In this document: in pieces, positions 45,510-55,445 of the stretch
Layout of the letters: the number at the start of each line of letters is the position of its first letter
How positions within the stretch are numbered: position 1 is the first letter of the stretch
Origin: an uncultured Cellulosilyticum sp.
Lineage (GTDB): Bacteria; Bacillota; Clostridia; Lachnospirales; Cellulosilyticaceae
Assembly: GCA_934725855.1 (NCBI GenBank)
Contig: CAKVCL010000001.1
Span: 62,001 to 126,000 of the forward strand
Direction: 5' to 3'
DNA length: 64,000 bases
Translations under genes and position numbers: made by a program
Notes under the pieces: generated by a model
The model's database searches: none
Told to the model about the DNA's origin: nothing
Seen by the model: the letters and a program-made list of their open reading frames with translations, nothing else

Positions 45510-48155
45510 CTATTTGGCAGCTAGCCAATTTTCTCCTTGATGGACATCTACATGTAAAGGCACTTTAAAGTTTCCTACCTGCTCCATTTCATCTTTTAAT
45601 AATTTTTGAACCACTTCAATCTCATCTTTGTGAGTTTCAATAAGTAATTCATCGTGTACCGTCAAAATCAGCTTAGAACGAAGCTTCATTTCTTTTAGCT
45701 TACCATGTACACGAATCATTGCAATCTTAATCACATCCGCAGCGGTTCCTTGAATAGGGGTATTCATCGCCACACGCTTGCCAAACTCTCTAAGATTATA
45801 GTTGCTTGCTAAAATCTCAGGAATTTCCCTTTTACGATGATATAACGTTTCAACATAACCATGCTCCATGGCATAGCTAATGGTATTTTCAATATAAGTC
45901 TTAATGCGTGGATATTTCTCAAAGTAGCCATCAATATAACGCTGGGCTTCTTTTTGAGAAATTTTCAAGTCCTCCGATAGTGCAAACGCACTGATGCCAT
46001 AGACGATTCCAAAATTGACTGCTTTTGCGTTGCTACGTTGAAGTGGTGTGACTTCTTCAAATGGGGTATGAAAAACTTGTGACGCCGTAAGGGCATGGAT
46101 ATCCACATTATGCTTAAAGGCATCAATCAGTGTTTCATCTTGTGCAATATGCGCCAGAAGTCTTAATTCAATTTGTGAATAATCTCCATCTAGAAAAACA
46201 TATTCTGATGAAGAAGGAATAAAGAGCTGTCTAATCTTTTTCCCCATTTCAAACTTAACAGGGATATTTTGTAAATTAGGTTCTGTACTACTTAAACGTC
46301 CTGTTGCTGTAATGGTTTGATTAAAGGTTGAATGAATCTTATGTTCTTTGGTCATCACTGCAAGTAGTCCATCCACATAAGTTGATTTTAATTTGGCATA
46401 CTGACGGTACTCTAAAATCTTATCAACGAAAGGATGCGTCTTGCTCAAAGTTTCTAACACTTCTGCCGCTGTTGAATAACCTGTTTTGGTTTTCTTAATC
46501 ACAGGAATGCCCATTTTTTCAAACAAAATCACGCCTAATTGTTTAGGGGAATTAATATTAAATGTTTCTCCAGCTTCCTCATAGATTTGGTTAGAAATAC
46601 GTTCTAGAAGTGCTTCTAACTCCTTTCCATATGCTTTTAAACCTTCTGGGTCAATGGTGATTCCTGCCGTTTCCATATCAAAAAGCACATTAATAAGCGG
46701 CATCTCAATCTCATTAAATAGCTCTAGCATATTTTCTTTGCCGAGTTCATTACTCATCTTCTGCTCAATGGTCACTAATTTAAGCGCACGCTTTGCCATT
46801 TCATTACGGCGTACGTTTTCTTCTAAGCTCATCCAATTGACCTTGCTCTTGCCTTTGCCTAATAGTTGCTCCTCAGATTTTAACTCATGACTTCCTAAAA
46901 ATAAAGCCTCAAGCTCAGCTATGTCATAGTCTTTACTCGTTGGTTGCAATAAATAAGCCCCAATAAAAGAATCAAAATAAACCCCATTAAGCGCTATATT
47001 AAAAGGATATAGTGCATGCATCAGCTTCTTACTATCATGAACAATCTTCTCATAAGCGGTACTTTCAAAAAAAGTCTTCAGACATTCCTTAGAATCTGTC
47101 TCATTCAGATTCCATTCCCCATAACTTACTTGATTTTCATAAGCTAAGGCAAGACCTAACATCTGCTCTTCTAAAAAATAACTTACAGTAAGCTTTTGAC
47201 CCTTTGCATTTTCTAGAAATGAGTTAAAATTTTCGCCTGTTAATGCCTGAATCTCTAGTGGCGTTTCCTCTAGCTTATTAAGTTCTTTTTTAGGTAATTT
47301 ATTAATGAGTGACTTAAGCTCTAGAGACTGAAAAAGTTCAATAGCCACCTCATCTAATGTCAAATCAAATTCAAACTCTTGCCACTCATATTCTAATGGC
47401 ACATTACAAACAATCGTCGCAAGCATTTTACTATCACGTGCATCTTGTGCATAAGTCATCAAGTTTTCTTTTAGCTTCTTTTGCTTAATCTCCTCTACAT
47501 GCTCTAATAAGTTTTCAATGCTGCCATATTCTTTAATGAGTTTTACAGCTGTTTTTTCACCAATGCCAGGTACCCCTTTAATATTATCTGAAGCATCTCC
47601 CATAAGTCCTTTAACATCAATAAATTCTGTCGGGGTTACCCCATAAGTAGCTTCTACATCTTTTGCATAAAAACTCTCGATTTCAGTCCCTGTTTTTTTC
47701 GTACGTGGAATTTTAATTTCAATTTTATCAGAAGTAATTTGAAATAAATCACGGTCCCCTGAAACAACCGTAACTTGCATGTCCGATTTCTCTCCTGATT
47801 TAGCTAATGTCCCTAACACATCATCCGCCTCAAACCCTTCTTTTGAAATCATATGAATATGCATGGCATTAAGAACTTCTTTTAAAAGTGGAATTTGAGC
47901 ACGAAGTTCCTCTGGCATGCCTTTTCGATTACCTTTATATTCCTCTGAAAATTGATGACGAAAAGTTGGCGCAGATAAATCAAAAGCAACCCCAAGATAA
48001 TCTGGATTTTCCTTTTCTACAATACTAAGCATTATATTTAAAAATCCAAAGATTGCATTGGTATATTGTCCATTTTTATTGGTTAACAATGGTACGCCAT
48101 AAAAGGCTCTATTCGCCATACTATGTCCATCAAATAACAATAGTTTTTTGTTCAT
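45510..48155 (-). CDS. polA: DNA polymerase I
   Basis: An 881-residue polymerase: a 5'-3' exonuclease domain (residues 1-290), a central 3'-5' exonuclease-like domain (about 300-470) and a family A polymerase domain (470-881) with D-Y-S-Q-I-E-L-R and V-H-D-E-L. In the central domain the acidic Exo I, II and III residues are not seen: there is no D-x-E in the first strand, and the other two motifs are lost. So proofreading is probably absent, as in Bacillus-type Pol I. It acts in Okazaki fragment maturation and repair. Confidence 0.97.
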   Translation of the reverse strand: MNKKLLLFDGHSMANRAFYGVPLLTNKNGQYTNAIFGFLNIMLSIVEKENPDYLGVAFDLSAPTFRHQFSEEYKGNRKGMPEELRAQIPLLKEVLNAMHIHMISKEGFEADDVLGTLAKSGEKSDMQVTVVSGDRDLFQITSDKIEIKIPRTKKTGTEIESFYAKDVEATYGVTPTEFIDVKGLMGDASDNIKGVPGIGEKTAVKLIKEYGSIENLLEHVEEIKQKKLKENLMTYAQDARDSKMLATIVCNVPLEYEWQEFEFDLTLDEVAIELFQSLELKSLINKLPKKELNKLEETPLEIQALTGENFNSFLENAKGQKLTVSYFLEEQMLGLALAYENQVSYGEWNLNETDSKECLKTFFESTAYEKIVHDSKKLMHALYPFNIALNGVYFDSFIGAYLLQPTSKDYDIAELEALFLGSHELKSEEQLLGKGKSKVNWMSLEENVRRNEMAKRALKLVTIEQKMSNELGKENMLELFNEIEMPLINVLFDMETAGITIDPEGLKAYGKELEALLERISNQIYEEAGETFNINSPKQLGVILFEKMGIPVIKKTKTGYSTAAEVLETLSKTHPFVDKILEYRQYAKLKSTYVDGLLAVMTKEHKIHSTFNQTITATGRLSSTEPNLQNIPVKFEMGKKIRQLFIPSSSEYVFLDGDYSQIELRLLAHIAQDETLIDAFKHNVDIHALTASQVFHTPFEEVTPLQRSNAKAVNFGIVYGISAFALSEDLKISQKEAQRYIDGYFEKYPRIKTYIENTISYAMEHGYVETLYHRKREIPEILASNYNLREFGKRVAMNTPIQGTAADVIKIAMIRVHGKLKEMKLRSKLILTVHDELLIETHKDEIEVVQKLLKDEMEQVGNFKVPLHVDVHQGENWLAAK

Positions 48156-48317
48156 TTTTCACCTCGTTGATTCATTTGACATTATTATAACATACTTCCC
48201 TCTTTTTTATCGCATGAATTTCAGCATTTATGGATATGATTCCCAATTATTTTTGGTCTCATTCTTTCTCATTAAGTCCTCTTTAACTTTTCATCCAGCC
48301 AGCTTAAAGGGCATAGT

Positions 48318-48344
48318 AAAAGGAGGCTTACTTGGCCTCCTTTC
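48318..48344 (-). terminator. terminator after recO
   Basis: AAAGGAGGC/GCCTCCTTT with a 7-base loop lies 7 bases after the recO stop and is followed by a T-rich run on the minus strand. Confidence 0.75.
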
Positions 48345-48350
48345 GCTTCA

Positions 48351-49109
48351 TTATATAACTTGTATTCTTTCAATAAAATCCAGTGTTTTAAACGTCTTAT
48401 CGATATAGTATGGCATATATTTTTCACACACTTTATCAAGCTGCTTTAAAATACTCTCAGTGACTGTAAATTGATATAACACTTTGCAATTTGCATTCAT
48501 AATATAAGCTAACGTATATCTTGTGCTAAAACTCATTTCTATTAAATCCTTATAATAAGTTTTACAATGATTACAAACAAATCCCCCAGCTTCGGGTGAG
48601 AAAAAATAAGTTGCCTCTTGTTCCTCTGGAATCACTTTCCCACAATCTAGGCAAGCTAAAAGCTGCACCCCAAATCCTAACTCTTTTAACGCACGCAGTT
48701 CAAAAATACGCCTTACCAAATGGCAATTTACCGTTTTTCTTGATAAAGCTTGCAGCGTTACAATGCACAATTTTAATAATTCTGGTTGTGAAAGCATAGG
48801 CTCTGTCACATACTGTATAAACTCCATCATATAACTCGCATAACTTAGCCGCTCTAAATCTTCACGGATTCCATGAAACATCTCAATAATTTCAGCATTT
48901 ACCATTCGGTATGTATCTTTATAAGAAGTTAAAATAAAATCGCCATAAACAAAAAGCTGTGTCGCAGACGCAAATCCTCTATCGACTTTCTTGGCTTTAG
49001 GAGCAAGGGCTTGAATTTTTCCATAATCTTTAGTAAAGAGAGTGACATATTTGTCACTCTCTCCAACAATATATTCTTTTATAACAATTGCTTTTGTTTT
49101 AATAATCAT
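48351..49109 (-). CDS. recO: recombination mediator RecO
   Basis: A 252-residue protein with an N-terminal OB fold (residues 1-80), a helical middle and a zinc site made of C-L-D-C-G and C-N-H-C. RecO loads RecA on SSB-coated single strands with RecR. It is the last gene of the era block and is followed by a terminator. Confidence 0.96.
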   Translation of the reverse strand: MIIKTKAIVIKEYIVGESDKYVTLFTKDYGKIQALAPKAKKVDRGFASATQLFVYGDFILTSYKDTYRMVNAEIIEMFHGIREDLERLSYASYMMEFIQYVTEPMLSQPELLKLCIVTLQALSRKTVNCHLVRRIFELRALKELGFGVQLLACLDCGKVIPEEQEATYFFSPEAGGFVCNHCKTYYKDLIEMSFSTRYTLAYIMNANCKVLYQFTVTESILKQLDKVCEKYMPYYIDKTFKTLDFIERIQVI

Positions 49110-49126
49110 GCTTTAATCATCCTACC

Positions 49127-49252
49127 TTATTCACCACTCCTTAACTCTTGGAAGCTACTCGAATTGTGATACGCTTCTTCATAAGCTTTATAACCTAAAT
49201 ACGCATCAATATTACCTGTTGTCATAAAATAACTCCAAAATTCTTGTAACAT
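49127..49252 (-). CDS. YqzL family microprotein
   Basis: A 41-residue protein between era and recO, the exact position of yqzL in Bacillus. The frame reads M-L-Q-E-F-W-S-Y-F-M-T-T-G-N-I-D-A-Y-L, and aligning it with the YqzL pattern (aromatic run, then T-G-N-I-D-x-Y-L) fixes the start at 49252, the second of two adjacent ATG codons; AGGGGG lies 8 bases upstream. The function of YqzL is unknown. It is 17 bases before recO. Confidence 0.82.
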   Translation of the reverse strand: MLQEFWSYFMTTGNIDAYLGYKAYEEAYHNSSSFQELRSGE

Positions 49253-49352
49253 CATTCTAGCCCCCTAATGGTTGAATTTATAGTTAAGATATGCATTTAA
49301 ATATAATTTATCCTAAAAAAATATACCATTTTCTAAGACCTTGACAAAAGGC

Positions 49353-50261
49353 TTACATCAAATCTTTATTGTTATAACCATAATTCTTAATCAAAAAATC
49401 ACTATCTCGCCAATTTTTCTTAATTTTAACCCATAACGTTAAGTAAATTTTAGAACCTAATAAACGTTCGATATCATAACGTGCTTTCGTTCCAATAGAC
49501 TTAATCATTTGACCTTGTTTTCCAATAATGATGCGCTTATGTGACTCTCTTTCACAAACAATCGTTGCTTCAATATCTACCACATGTCCTTCTTCACGTT
49601 TTTTCATACTTTCAATTTCTATAGCAATCCCATGTGGAATTTCTTTATCTAATAAATGAAGTGCTTTTTCACGAATGATTTCTGCCACAATCTGTCTTTC
49701 TGGTTGGTCGGTCAGCATATCACTTGGGAAAAATTGAGGGCCTTCTGGCAAATAGTTTGGCATGGTTTTTAATATAGCGTCTAAGTTTAATCCTTCATAT
49801 GCTGAAATTGGAATAATTTCCTTAAAATCATAGACTTTTCGATACGCTTCAATCGTTTCAAGAACCACTTCTTTCGTCACGCTATCAATTTTATTGATAC
49901 ATAAGAAAACAGGTGTATCAATATGCTTTAATCTTTCAATAATCTCTTCGTCTAGCTTTCCAATAAATGGACTAGCTTCTACTAGATAAAACACAACATC
50001 CACTTCATTTAACGTGGTAATGGCTGACTTTACCATAAATTCCCCAAGTTTATTCTTAGGGGTATGAATGCCTGGCGTATCAATGAATACTGCTTGAAAA
50101 TCCTCTGTAGTTAAAACGGTTTGAATACGATTACGTGTCGTCTGAGGTTTATTAGACATAATCGCAACTTTCTCACCAATGAGCTGATTCATTAAGGTGG
50201 ATTTTCCGACATTTGGTCTTCCTATAATAGAAACAAATCCTGATTTAAATGCTTCTTTCAT
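49353..50261 (-). CDS. era: GTPase Era
   Basis: A 302-residue GTPase for 16S rRNA processing and 30S assembly. G1 G-R-P-N-V-G-K-S-T is at residues 14-22, G3 D-T-P-G and G4 N-K-I-D follow, and the C-terminal KH domain has G-K-Q-G-Q-M-I-K. The ATG lies 6 bases after the cdd stop, so the pair is coupled. Confidence 0.97.
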   Translation of the reverse strand: MKEAFKSGFVSIIGRPNVGKSTLMNQLIGEKVAIMSNKPQTTRNRIQTVLTTEDFQAVFIDTPGIHTPKNKLGEFMVKSAITTLNEVDVVFYLVEASPFIGKLDEEIIERLKHIDTPVFLCINKIDSVTKEVVLETIEAYRKVYDFKEIIPISAYEGLNLDAILKTMPNYLPEGPQFFPSDMLTDQPERQIVAEIIREKALHLLDKEIPHGIAIEIESMKKREEGHVVDIEATIVCERESHKRIIIGKQGQMIKSIGTKARYDIERLLGSKIYLTLWVKIKKNWRDSDFLIKNYGYNNKDLM

Positions 50262-50267
50262 GAATAG

Positions 50268-50672
50268 TTATTCCTTTCCTAGCAAATCTTCTTTTGTAAA
50301 TCGATAAGGAAACATCTCATCTAAAGACACAACTTGAACTTCACCCTGTGCATTTTCAAAGATGAATTCTCCTTCTTTCATAAACTCTGTGATCACTTGT
50401 CTACAAATGCCACATGGATAAGTAAACCTCTTGCCGCTCGATACAATAGCAATCGCTTTTATTTCTGTTTCTCCTTCTGAAACGGCTTTAAAAATAGCCG
50501 TACGTTCTGCACAGTTTGTGGCCCCAAAAGAGGCATTCTCAATATTACATCCTGTGTAAACTTTACCACTGCTCATTAATACCGCTGCACCTACTTTAAA
50601 ATGAGAATAAGGTACATAAGCACGTTCCATTGCTTCATTTGCATATTTTAATAATTCTTTATGACTTACCAT
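50268..50672 (-). CDS. cdd: cytidine deaminase
   Basis: A 134-residue enzyme of the homotetrameric type. The zinc and proton motif C-A-E-R-T is at 54-58 and P-C-G-I-C at 86-90. The start is the ATG at 50672, 8 bases after GGGGG; the open frame extends 25 codons further into the ybeY end and lacks a site. It deaminates cytidine and deoxycytidine in pyrimidine salvage. The dgkA gene that often lies between ybeY and cdd is absent. Confidence 0.95.
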   Translation of the reverse strand: MVSHKELLKYANEAMERAYVPYSHFKVGAAVLMSSGKVYTGCNIENASFGATNCAERTAIFKAVSEGETEIKAIAIVSSGKRFTYPCGICRQVITEFMKEGEFIFENAQGEVQVVSLDEMFPYRFTKEDLLGKE

Positions 50673-50685
50673 GTTTTCATCCCCC

Positions 50686-51186
50686 TTATCGTAGTATGGA
50701 TAAATATTGTAACACACTTTCTTGTTTTGTAAACATGTTTTTTTCATCTTCTGGAGTCATATGATCATATCCCAATAAATGTAACATACTATGCGCCACT
50801 AAAAAGCAAACTTCTCTTTCTAAACTGTGCCCATAACTTTCAGCCTGCTCTTTTGCTTTCTCCTCGCAAAGAATAATATCACCTAGCATCACTTCATCTG
50901 TATCATAATTCACACAACCACTAAAATCCACCTTATCCCAATTAATATAACCTATTTTTTCAGGTTCAATTTGTGGGAAAGATAAAACATCCGTTGGGCG
51001 ATCGATTTGTCGTTGAGACGCATTGATCTCATGAATCGTTTTTAAATCCACAACGGATAAACTAACCTCTACTTCATAAGGTACTTTTTCTTCTTCTAAG
51101 CAGCGCTCAATAACGCTTTCTACTTTTTCATAAAGCCCAGGGTTTGCCTTAAAAAATTCATTTTCATCTTCTAAATATACTGTCAC
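50686..51186 (-). CDS. ybeY: rRNA maturation endoribonuclease YbeY
   Basis: A 166-residue zinc endoribonuclease. The metal motif H-S-M-L-H-L-L-G-Y-D-H lies at residues 132-142, with three His. The start is a GTG at 51186 that overlaps the stop of the upstream gene (GTGA). YbeY acts in 16S 3'-end processing, and the gene neighbours phoH as in most bacteria. Confidence 0.94.
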   Translation of the reverse strand: MTVYLEDENEFFKANPGLYEKVESVIERCLEEEKVPYEVEVSLSVVDLKTIHEINASQRQIDRPTDVLSFPQIEPEKIGYINWDKVDFSGCVNYDTDEVMLGDIILCEEKAKEQAESYGHSLEREVCFLVAHSMLHLLGYDHMTPEDEKNMFTKQESVLQYLSILR

Positions 51187-53231
51187 TTTTTTTCATTCCT
51201 TTCTGGATAAGCAATACGTTGATGGTACATACCCGTTAACATTTTAGTGAAAGATTCAATAATTTTGTCCATATCCGAAATATATAACTGACACTCATCA
51301 AGTTGTCCTTCATCAAGTTTTTGCTTTACACTTTTTCTTACTAAATCTTCAATTTGAATCGTTTTGCCTAACTGATCCTGCATGGCACGAGTCGTTGCTT
51401 CAACAATATCTGCCAGCATCACAAGGGCTGCTTCCTTTGTTTGAGGCTTAGGCCCTAAATAAGAAAACTCTTTTTCACTAATGGGCTCTGTGCTTGCCTT
51501 TTGTGCCTTAACATAAAAGTATTGCATTAGTCCTGTTCCATGATGTTGACGGATAAAATCCTTAATGTAATTCGGCAAATGATATTCATCCGCCAGTGTT
51601 AACCCTGATGTCACGTGAGATACAATAATCTCATAACTTTCTTTAGGAGATAAATAATCATGTGGATTGGTACTGCCTTGATTTTCTTTAAAATAGTTAC
51701 TACATGTCAGTTTTCCAATATCATGATAGTAGCCTCCTACTCTGGCAAGTAATGGATTCGCATCAATACGTGCTGCCGCGGCTTCTGCTAAATTAGCTAC
51801 CAGTAAGCTGTGATAATAGGTTCCTGTTGCTTCAATTAATAATCGTTTTAAAATCGGTTGATTCGGATTGGTCATCTCTAAAAGCTGCATCGGTGTAATA
51901 AAGTCAAATAAAGCTTCAAACATCGGTAAGCCGCCAATAACAGCCACCACAGAAATCATTCCCATAATAAAAGCAACCAACCCTTCAGACAGAACAGTAA
52001 CGGATAAATTGGTTCCTATCAGCATCTTAAGCCCTATGTAAGTTCCCATTTGAATGGCTCCCACATAAACCGCACTCATCAAAGTTCTGGTGCGTTCTTG
52101 CATCCTTGCCACAACAAGTGTACTCGCAATCCCTAAAACTAAGAAATAAAGAATAAATACAATATCCCCTTTAAATATAGTCGCTGAAAAAATCACAATC
52201 AGTAAATGCGTAATGATTGCCATGTGGGGGCCCATAGCAAAAACAATCACCATGCAAGCTATGCCTAAAGGTAAATAGACAAAAGAAACCCCTAAAAATG
52301 CTCTTGTAATCATCATCTCAAGGGCTATTAAAATAAAAACTAAACACAAATGCTTATCTTTTTGCTTTAAGCTCATTCGTAATTTTTTTTGAAAGCAAAC
52401 ACGGTGTATATAATATAAATATAATGCCCCACTGATTATAATTAAACCCAATACGCCTACATATTGTTTATATAAACTCTTACGATCTGTTTGTAAATAA
52501 CCCACTTTTTCAAGGAGTTTATAACTTTCTTCTGTTACTCTTGCCCCTTTTTCAATAATCTTTTCTTGTGCAAGCACATAAACAGGATCTTCTTTATCTT
52601 GTGCCAATTTTCGTTTTTCATTAGTGGCAACCTCATCAATCACATAGTTGGGTTCTAAGACATTATTAATGATATCTTCAGCTAATTTTTGCATGGGTGA
52701 ATTTAAATTTTTGCTATCTACTAGACGACGTACCTCAATACTTTTATTGCTATCTTCGTTGGAAATTCCTTCATTAAATAAGGTGCTTGTAATTTCAATA
52801 CAAACATTTCTCATTTCTTCTAAGCTTTGGGCATCTGTGCCTAAAAGTTTTTCATATTGCTCATTATAAAGTGCAATAGGAGAAAGTCCACTTAGCACTT
52901 CAACCGGGGTTTTTTCTAATTTATCCGATAAACTAGTCGTCTTCACTGTGTCAATATAATCAAATAGTGTTTCAATATTACTGATTGCCTTTTCTTGAAT
53001 CGTACTATCCTTTTTATAGATGGGTTCGACCTTTAACGCTGCGTCTTGTTTTTTTCGCATAGTTGCCACTTCATTTTCTACTTGAAAGGGCGCATAAAAA
53101 GTTTCTTTAGCCACCTCACCAATTTGTAGCGAAACCTTTTGCGTAAAGAAATTTCCTGAAATAACACACAAAAAAGTAATGATCGCAGCACCTATCGCAA
53201 ATAAAATCCACTTTCTATCTTTCACCTTCAT
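51183..53231 (-). CDS. pgpH: 7TM-HD phosphohydrolase, PgpH-type c-di-AMP phosphodiesterase
   Basis: A 682-residue membrane protein. One N-terminal span is followed by an extracellular 7TMR-HDED domain (to about 260), then seven spans, then an HD domain (from about 470) with the H-D-I-G-K motif and H-H-G-T-G. The architecture and the place between phoH and ybeY match PgpH/YqfF, which degrades c-di-AMP. The ligand of the extracellular part is unknown. Confidence 0.93.
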   Translation of the reverse strand: MKVKDRKWILFAIGAAIITFLCVISGNFFTQKVSLQIGEVAKETFYAPFQVENEVATMRKKQDAALKVEPIYKKDSTIQEKAISNIETLFDYIDTVKTTSLSDKLEKTPVEVLSGLSPIALYNEQYEKLLGTDAQSLEEMRNVCIEITSTLFNEGISNEDSNKSIEVRRLVDSKNLNSPMQKLAEDIINNVLEPNYVIDEVATNEKRKLAQDKEDPVYVLAQEKIIEKGARVTEESYKLLEKVGYLQTDRKSLYKQYVGVLGLIIISGALYLYYIHRVCFQKKLRMSLKQKDKHLCLVFILIALEMMITRAFLGVSFVYLPLGIACMVIVFAMGPHMAIITHLLIVIFSATIFKGDIVFILYFLVLGIASTLVVARMQERTRTLMSAVYVGAIQMGTYIGLKMLIGTNLSVTVLSEGLVAFIMGMISVVAVIGGLPMFEALFDFITPMQLLEMTNPNQPILKRLLIEATGTYYHSLLVANLAEAAAARIDANPLLARVGGYYHDIGKLTCSNYFKENQGSTNPHDYLSPKESYEIIVSHVTSGLTLADEYHLPNYIKDFIRQHHGTGLMQYFYVKAQKASTEPISEKEFSYLGPKPQTKEAALVMLADIVEATTRAMQDQLGKTIQIEDLVRKSVKQKLDEGQLDECQLYISDMDKIIESFTKMLTGMYHQRIAYPERNEKK

Positions 53232-53257
53232 CTTTTGTCCCCCTCAGTTCCTACTGC

Positions 53258-54217
53258 TTAAGCTTTATGCTCAAAAGCATCATAGGCTTCTACAATGCGT
53301 TGCACAATAGGATGCCTTACAACATCTTTTTGAGATAGGTAAGTAAATCCAATTCCTTCAATCCCCTCTAAAACTCTCATGGCGTGCTTTAAGCCACTCA
53401 TTTCTTGATGAGGTAAGTCTACTTGTGTTAAATCGCCTGTGATCACCACTTTTGAATTAAAGCCTATACGCGTTAGAAACATTTTCATTTGTGGAGAGGT
53501 TGTATTTTGTGCTTCATCTAACACGATAAAGGCATTATTTAAAGTACGTCCTCTCATATAAGCAAGCGGAGCGACTTCAATAAGTCCTTTTTCCATATTC
53601 TTTTCAAAATTCTCAGGCCCCATAATTTCAAATAGAGCATCATAAAGAGGTCTTAAATAAGGGTCTACCTTGCTTTGCAAATCGCCTGGCAAAAAACCTA
53701 ATTTCTCACCAGCTTCAATGGCTGGTCTCGTTAGAATAATCTTACTGACTTCATTTTTTCTAAAAGCATTGACTGCCATAGCCATGGCTAAATAAGTCTT
53801 TCCTGTACCAGCTGGTCCGATTCCAAAAACCACCGTATTCTTTTTAATTTTTTGAATATACTCACTCTGCCCGAGCGTTTTGCATTTGATAGGTTTTCCT
53901 AAATGGGTAAGGGTTACGGTTTGACTTTCCATCTGACTAAGTGCTTCATCATTTGGAGTATCCACTAAATCTAAAATATATTTTACCTTTTGTAAATCAA
54001 TAGCTTGTTTCTTTTCTGCTAATTTGAATAGCTTTCTAAGCACTTTAATCGCCATTGCTACCTGCGCTTCTTCCCCTATGACTTTTAATTTATCGTTCCG
54101 TAAAATCATTTCCACACCCAGTGTTTTTTCTATTAAAAGTGTATGAGCATCCACTTCACCAAATACACCTGATACATCATATTCTGGTATTTCTAATTCT
54201 TTTTCTATTTTATTCAT
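53258..54217 (-). CDS. phoH: PhoH family ATPase
   Basis: A 319-residue protein with an N-terminal R3H/KH-like part and the P-loop ATPase core (Walker A G-P-A-G-T-G-K-T at 134-141, Walker B F-I-V-L-D-E-A-Q). PhoH proteins are linked with YbeY in RNA metabolism. The gene overlaps the yqfD end by 8 bases and has a GAAGGAG site. Confidence 0.96.
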   Translation of the reverse strand: MNKIEKELEIPEYDVSGVFGEVDAHTLLIEKTLGVEMILRNDKLKVIGEEAQVAMAIKVLRKLFKLAEKKQAIDLQKVKYILDLVDTPNDEALSQMESQTVTLTHLGKPIKCKTLGQSEYIQKIKKNTVVFGIGPAGTGKTYLAMAMAVNAFRKNEVSKIILTRPAIEAGEKLGFLPGDLQSKVDPYLRPLYDALFEIMGPENFEKNMEKGLIEVAPLAYMRGRTLNNAFIVLDEAQNTTSPQMKMFLTRIGFNSKVVITGDLTQVDLPHQEMSGLKHAMRVLEGIEGIGFTYLSQKDVVRHPIVQRIVEAYDAFEHKA

Positions 54218-55430
54218 TAGACATTGCTCCTTCGTTTTGTAACTCCCTATTTGTTTCTACAGGATAACCAATTGACTCCTCTGCTATGACATAAAGTCTT
54301 CCTGTTATTTGATGTGGCTCCTCTTTAAAAAAAGCTTCTCGCTTTAAAACCTTGGCCTTTTCGTCAAGATACTGGCTTGTATGCTTCCACATAGAAGATA
54401 ACAACGCATCTTTAGCCTCCTCATTACTTAACGTATAATAAGTCGGCTCATAACCAACTTGAGACTGTACCTCTACCGCAAAAGGTAATGGAAAAAACTT
54501 TGTGAGTCGAAGTTGATGTAACGTATGAAATGTATCATATGTCCCTTCAATCTTTCGAGTGTTAAAAAGTGGAATCGTCTTATCAAAAAATTTTAATCGA
54601 TAGTGCTTACTGACTTCATCATTATAGGCTTTTTTGACTTGCCTCTTCTGAATCGTTTGGGTCACACTATAAACCGTTTTTCCTCTTACATCTGCTTTCG
54701 CTACCGTATAATAAAGACTTTCATTTTCTTCACCAAGTGGCATCTTTCCAGATACGAGCATGTCCCCTTTTTTTACAATATCGCCTACCTTAACCATAGG
54801 TTTTCCCTTTTCAACTGCAATGTATGTAATCAGTGCATCTCTTTTAGCAACAATTGAATAAGAAGTTGTCCCTTGTTCGTTCATATGAGGCGGCAATACA
54901 CTTTCTGAAAGTCTCACAATCAGTCTCGTTCCTTCATAATCTATCCCCACCCAAATAACATCGGGATATTCCCTAAGGATGATGGCTTCTGCCATTCGTA
55001 AATTCATGGTAGATTTCAGCTTTCCACTACCATAACCATTTGCTTCTAATGTATGAATCACATCTAAACTATTAATTCTCTGATTGCCTTCTACTTCAAC
55101 GAGCCATACAAATGAAGATAGTAACCAAATCATCATCATAAATAAAGCAATTCCTATTACAAATAACTTACGCTTTTTATAACGGTAGGTCACAAACGGC
55201 AACCCTTTTTTATACTTAATACGCAAACGACATTTTGTTTTATGCGCATCCTGCTTCATCGACTTGAAATTTTGAATGGAGGTACAAAAGCAAATGCCCT
55301 CTTCATGCCTTTGTATATTCCATAAATCCATCCCATGGTAAGTTACTAAATTCAAGAATTTTTCACTACTTGCTCCATGTACTTCTACTATAACATACCC
55401 CTTTAAATAATGCCATAATGATAAAAGCAA
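54210..55430 (-). CDS. yqfD: sporulation protein YqfD
   Basis: A 406-residue protein with one membrane span near residues 88-108, followed by an extracytoplasmic domain beginning V-E-V-E-G-N. It starts with a TTG at 55430, 8 bases after GGGGGG. YqfD is conserved among endospore formers and is made under the mother-cell sigma factor in Bacillus; its role is not known. It suggests that this organism belongs to a sporulating lineage. Confidence 0.93.
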   Translation of the reverse strand: MLLSLWHYLKGYVIVEVHGASSEKFLNLVTYHGMDLWNIQRHEEGICFCTSIQNFKSMKQDAHKTKCRLRIKYKKGLPFVTYRYKKRKLFVIGIALFMMMIWLLSSFVWLVEVEGNQRINSLDVIHTLEANGYGSGKLKSTMNLRMAEAIILREYPDVIWVGIDYEGTRLIVRLSESVLPPHMNEQGTTSYSIVAKRDALITYIAVEKGKPMVKVGDIVKKGDMLVSGKMPLGEENESLYYTVAKADVRGKTVYSVTQTIQKRQVKKAYNDEVSKHYRLKFFDKTIPLFNTRKIEGTYDTFHTLHQLRLTKFFPLPFAVEVQSQVGYEPTYYTLSNEEAKDALLSSMWKHTSQYLDEKAKVLKREAFFKEEPHQITGRLYVIAEESIGYPVETNRELQNEGAMSNE

Positions 55431-55445
55431 AGTTTCTTCCCCCCT

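Noticed and set aside
48148..48408. 86-codon plus-strand frame between polA and recO
   Set aside because: It overlaps the ends of both flanking genes and runs through the recO terminator; no ribosome site or family.
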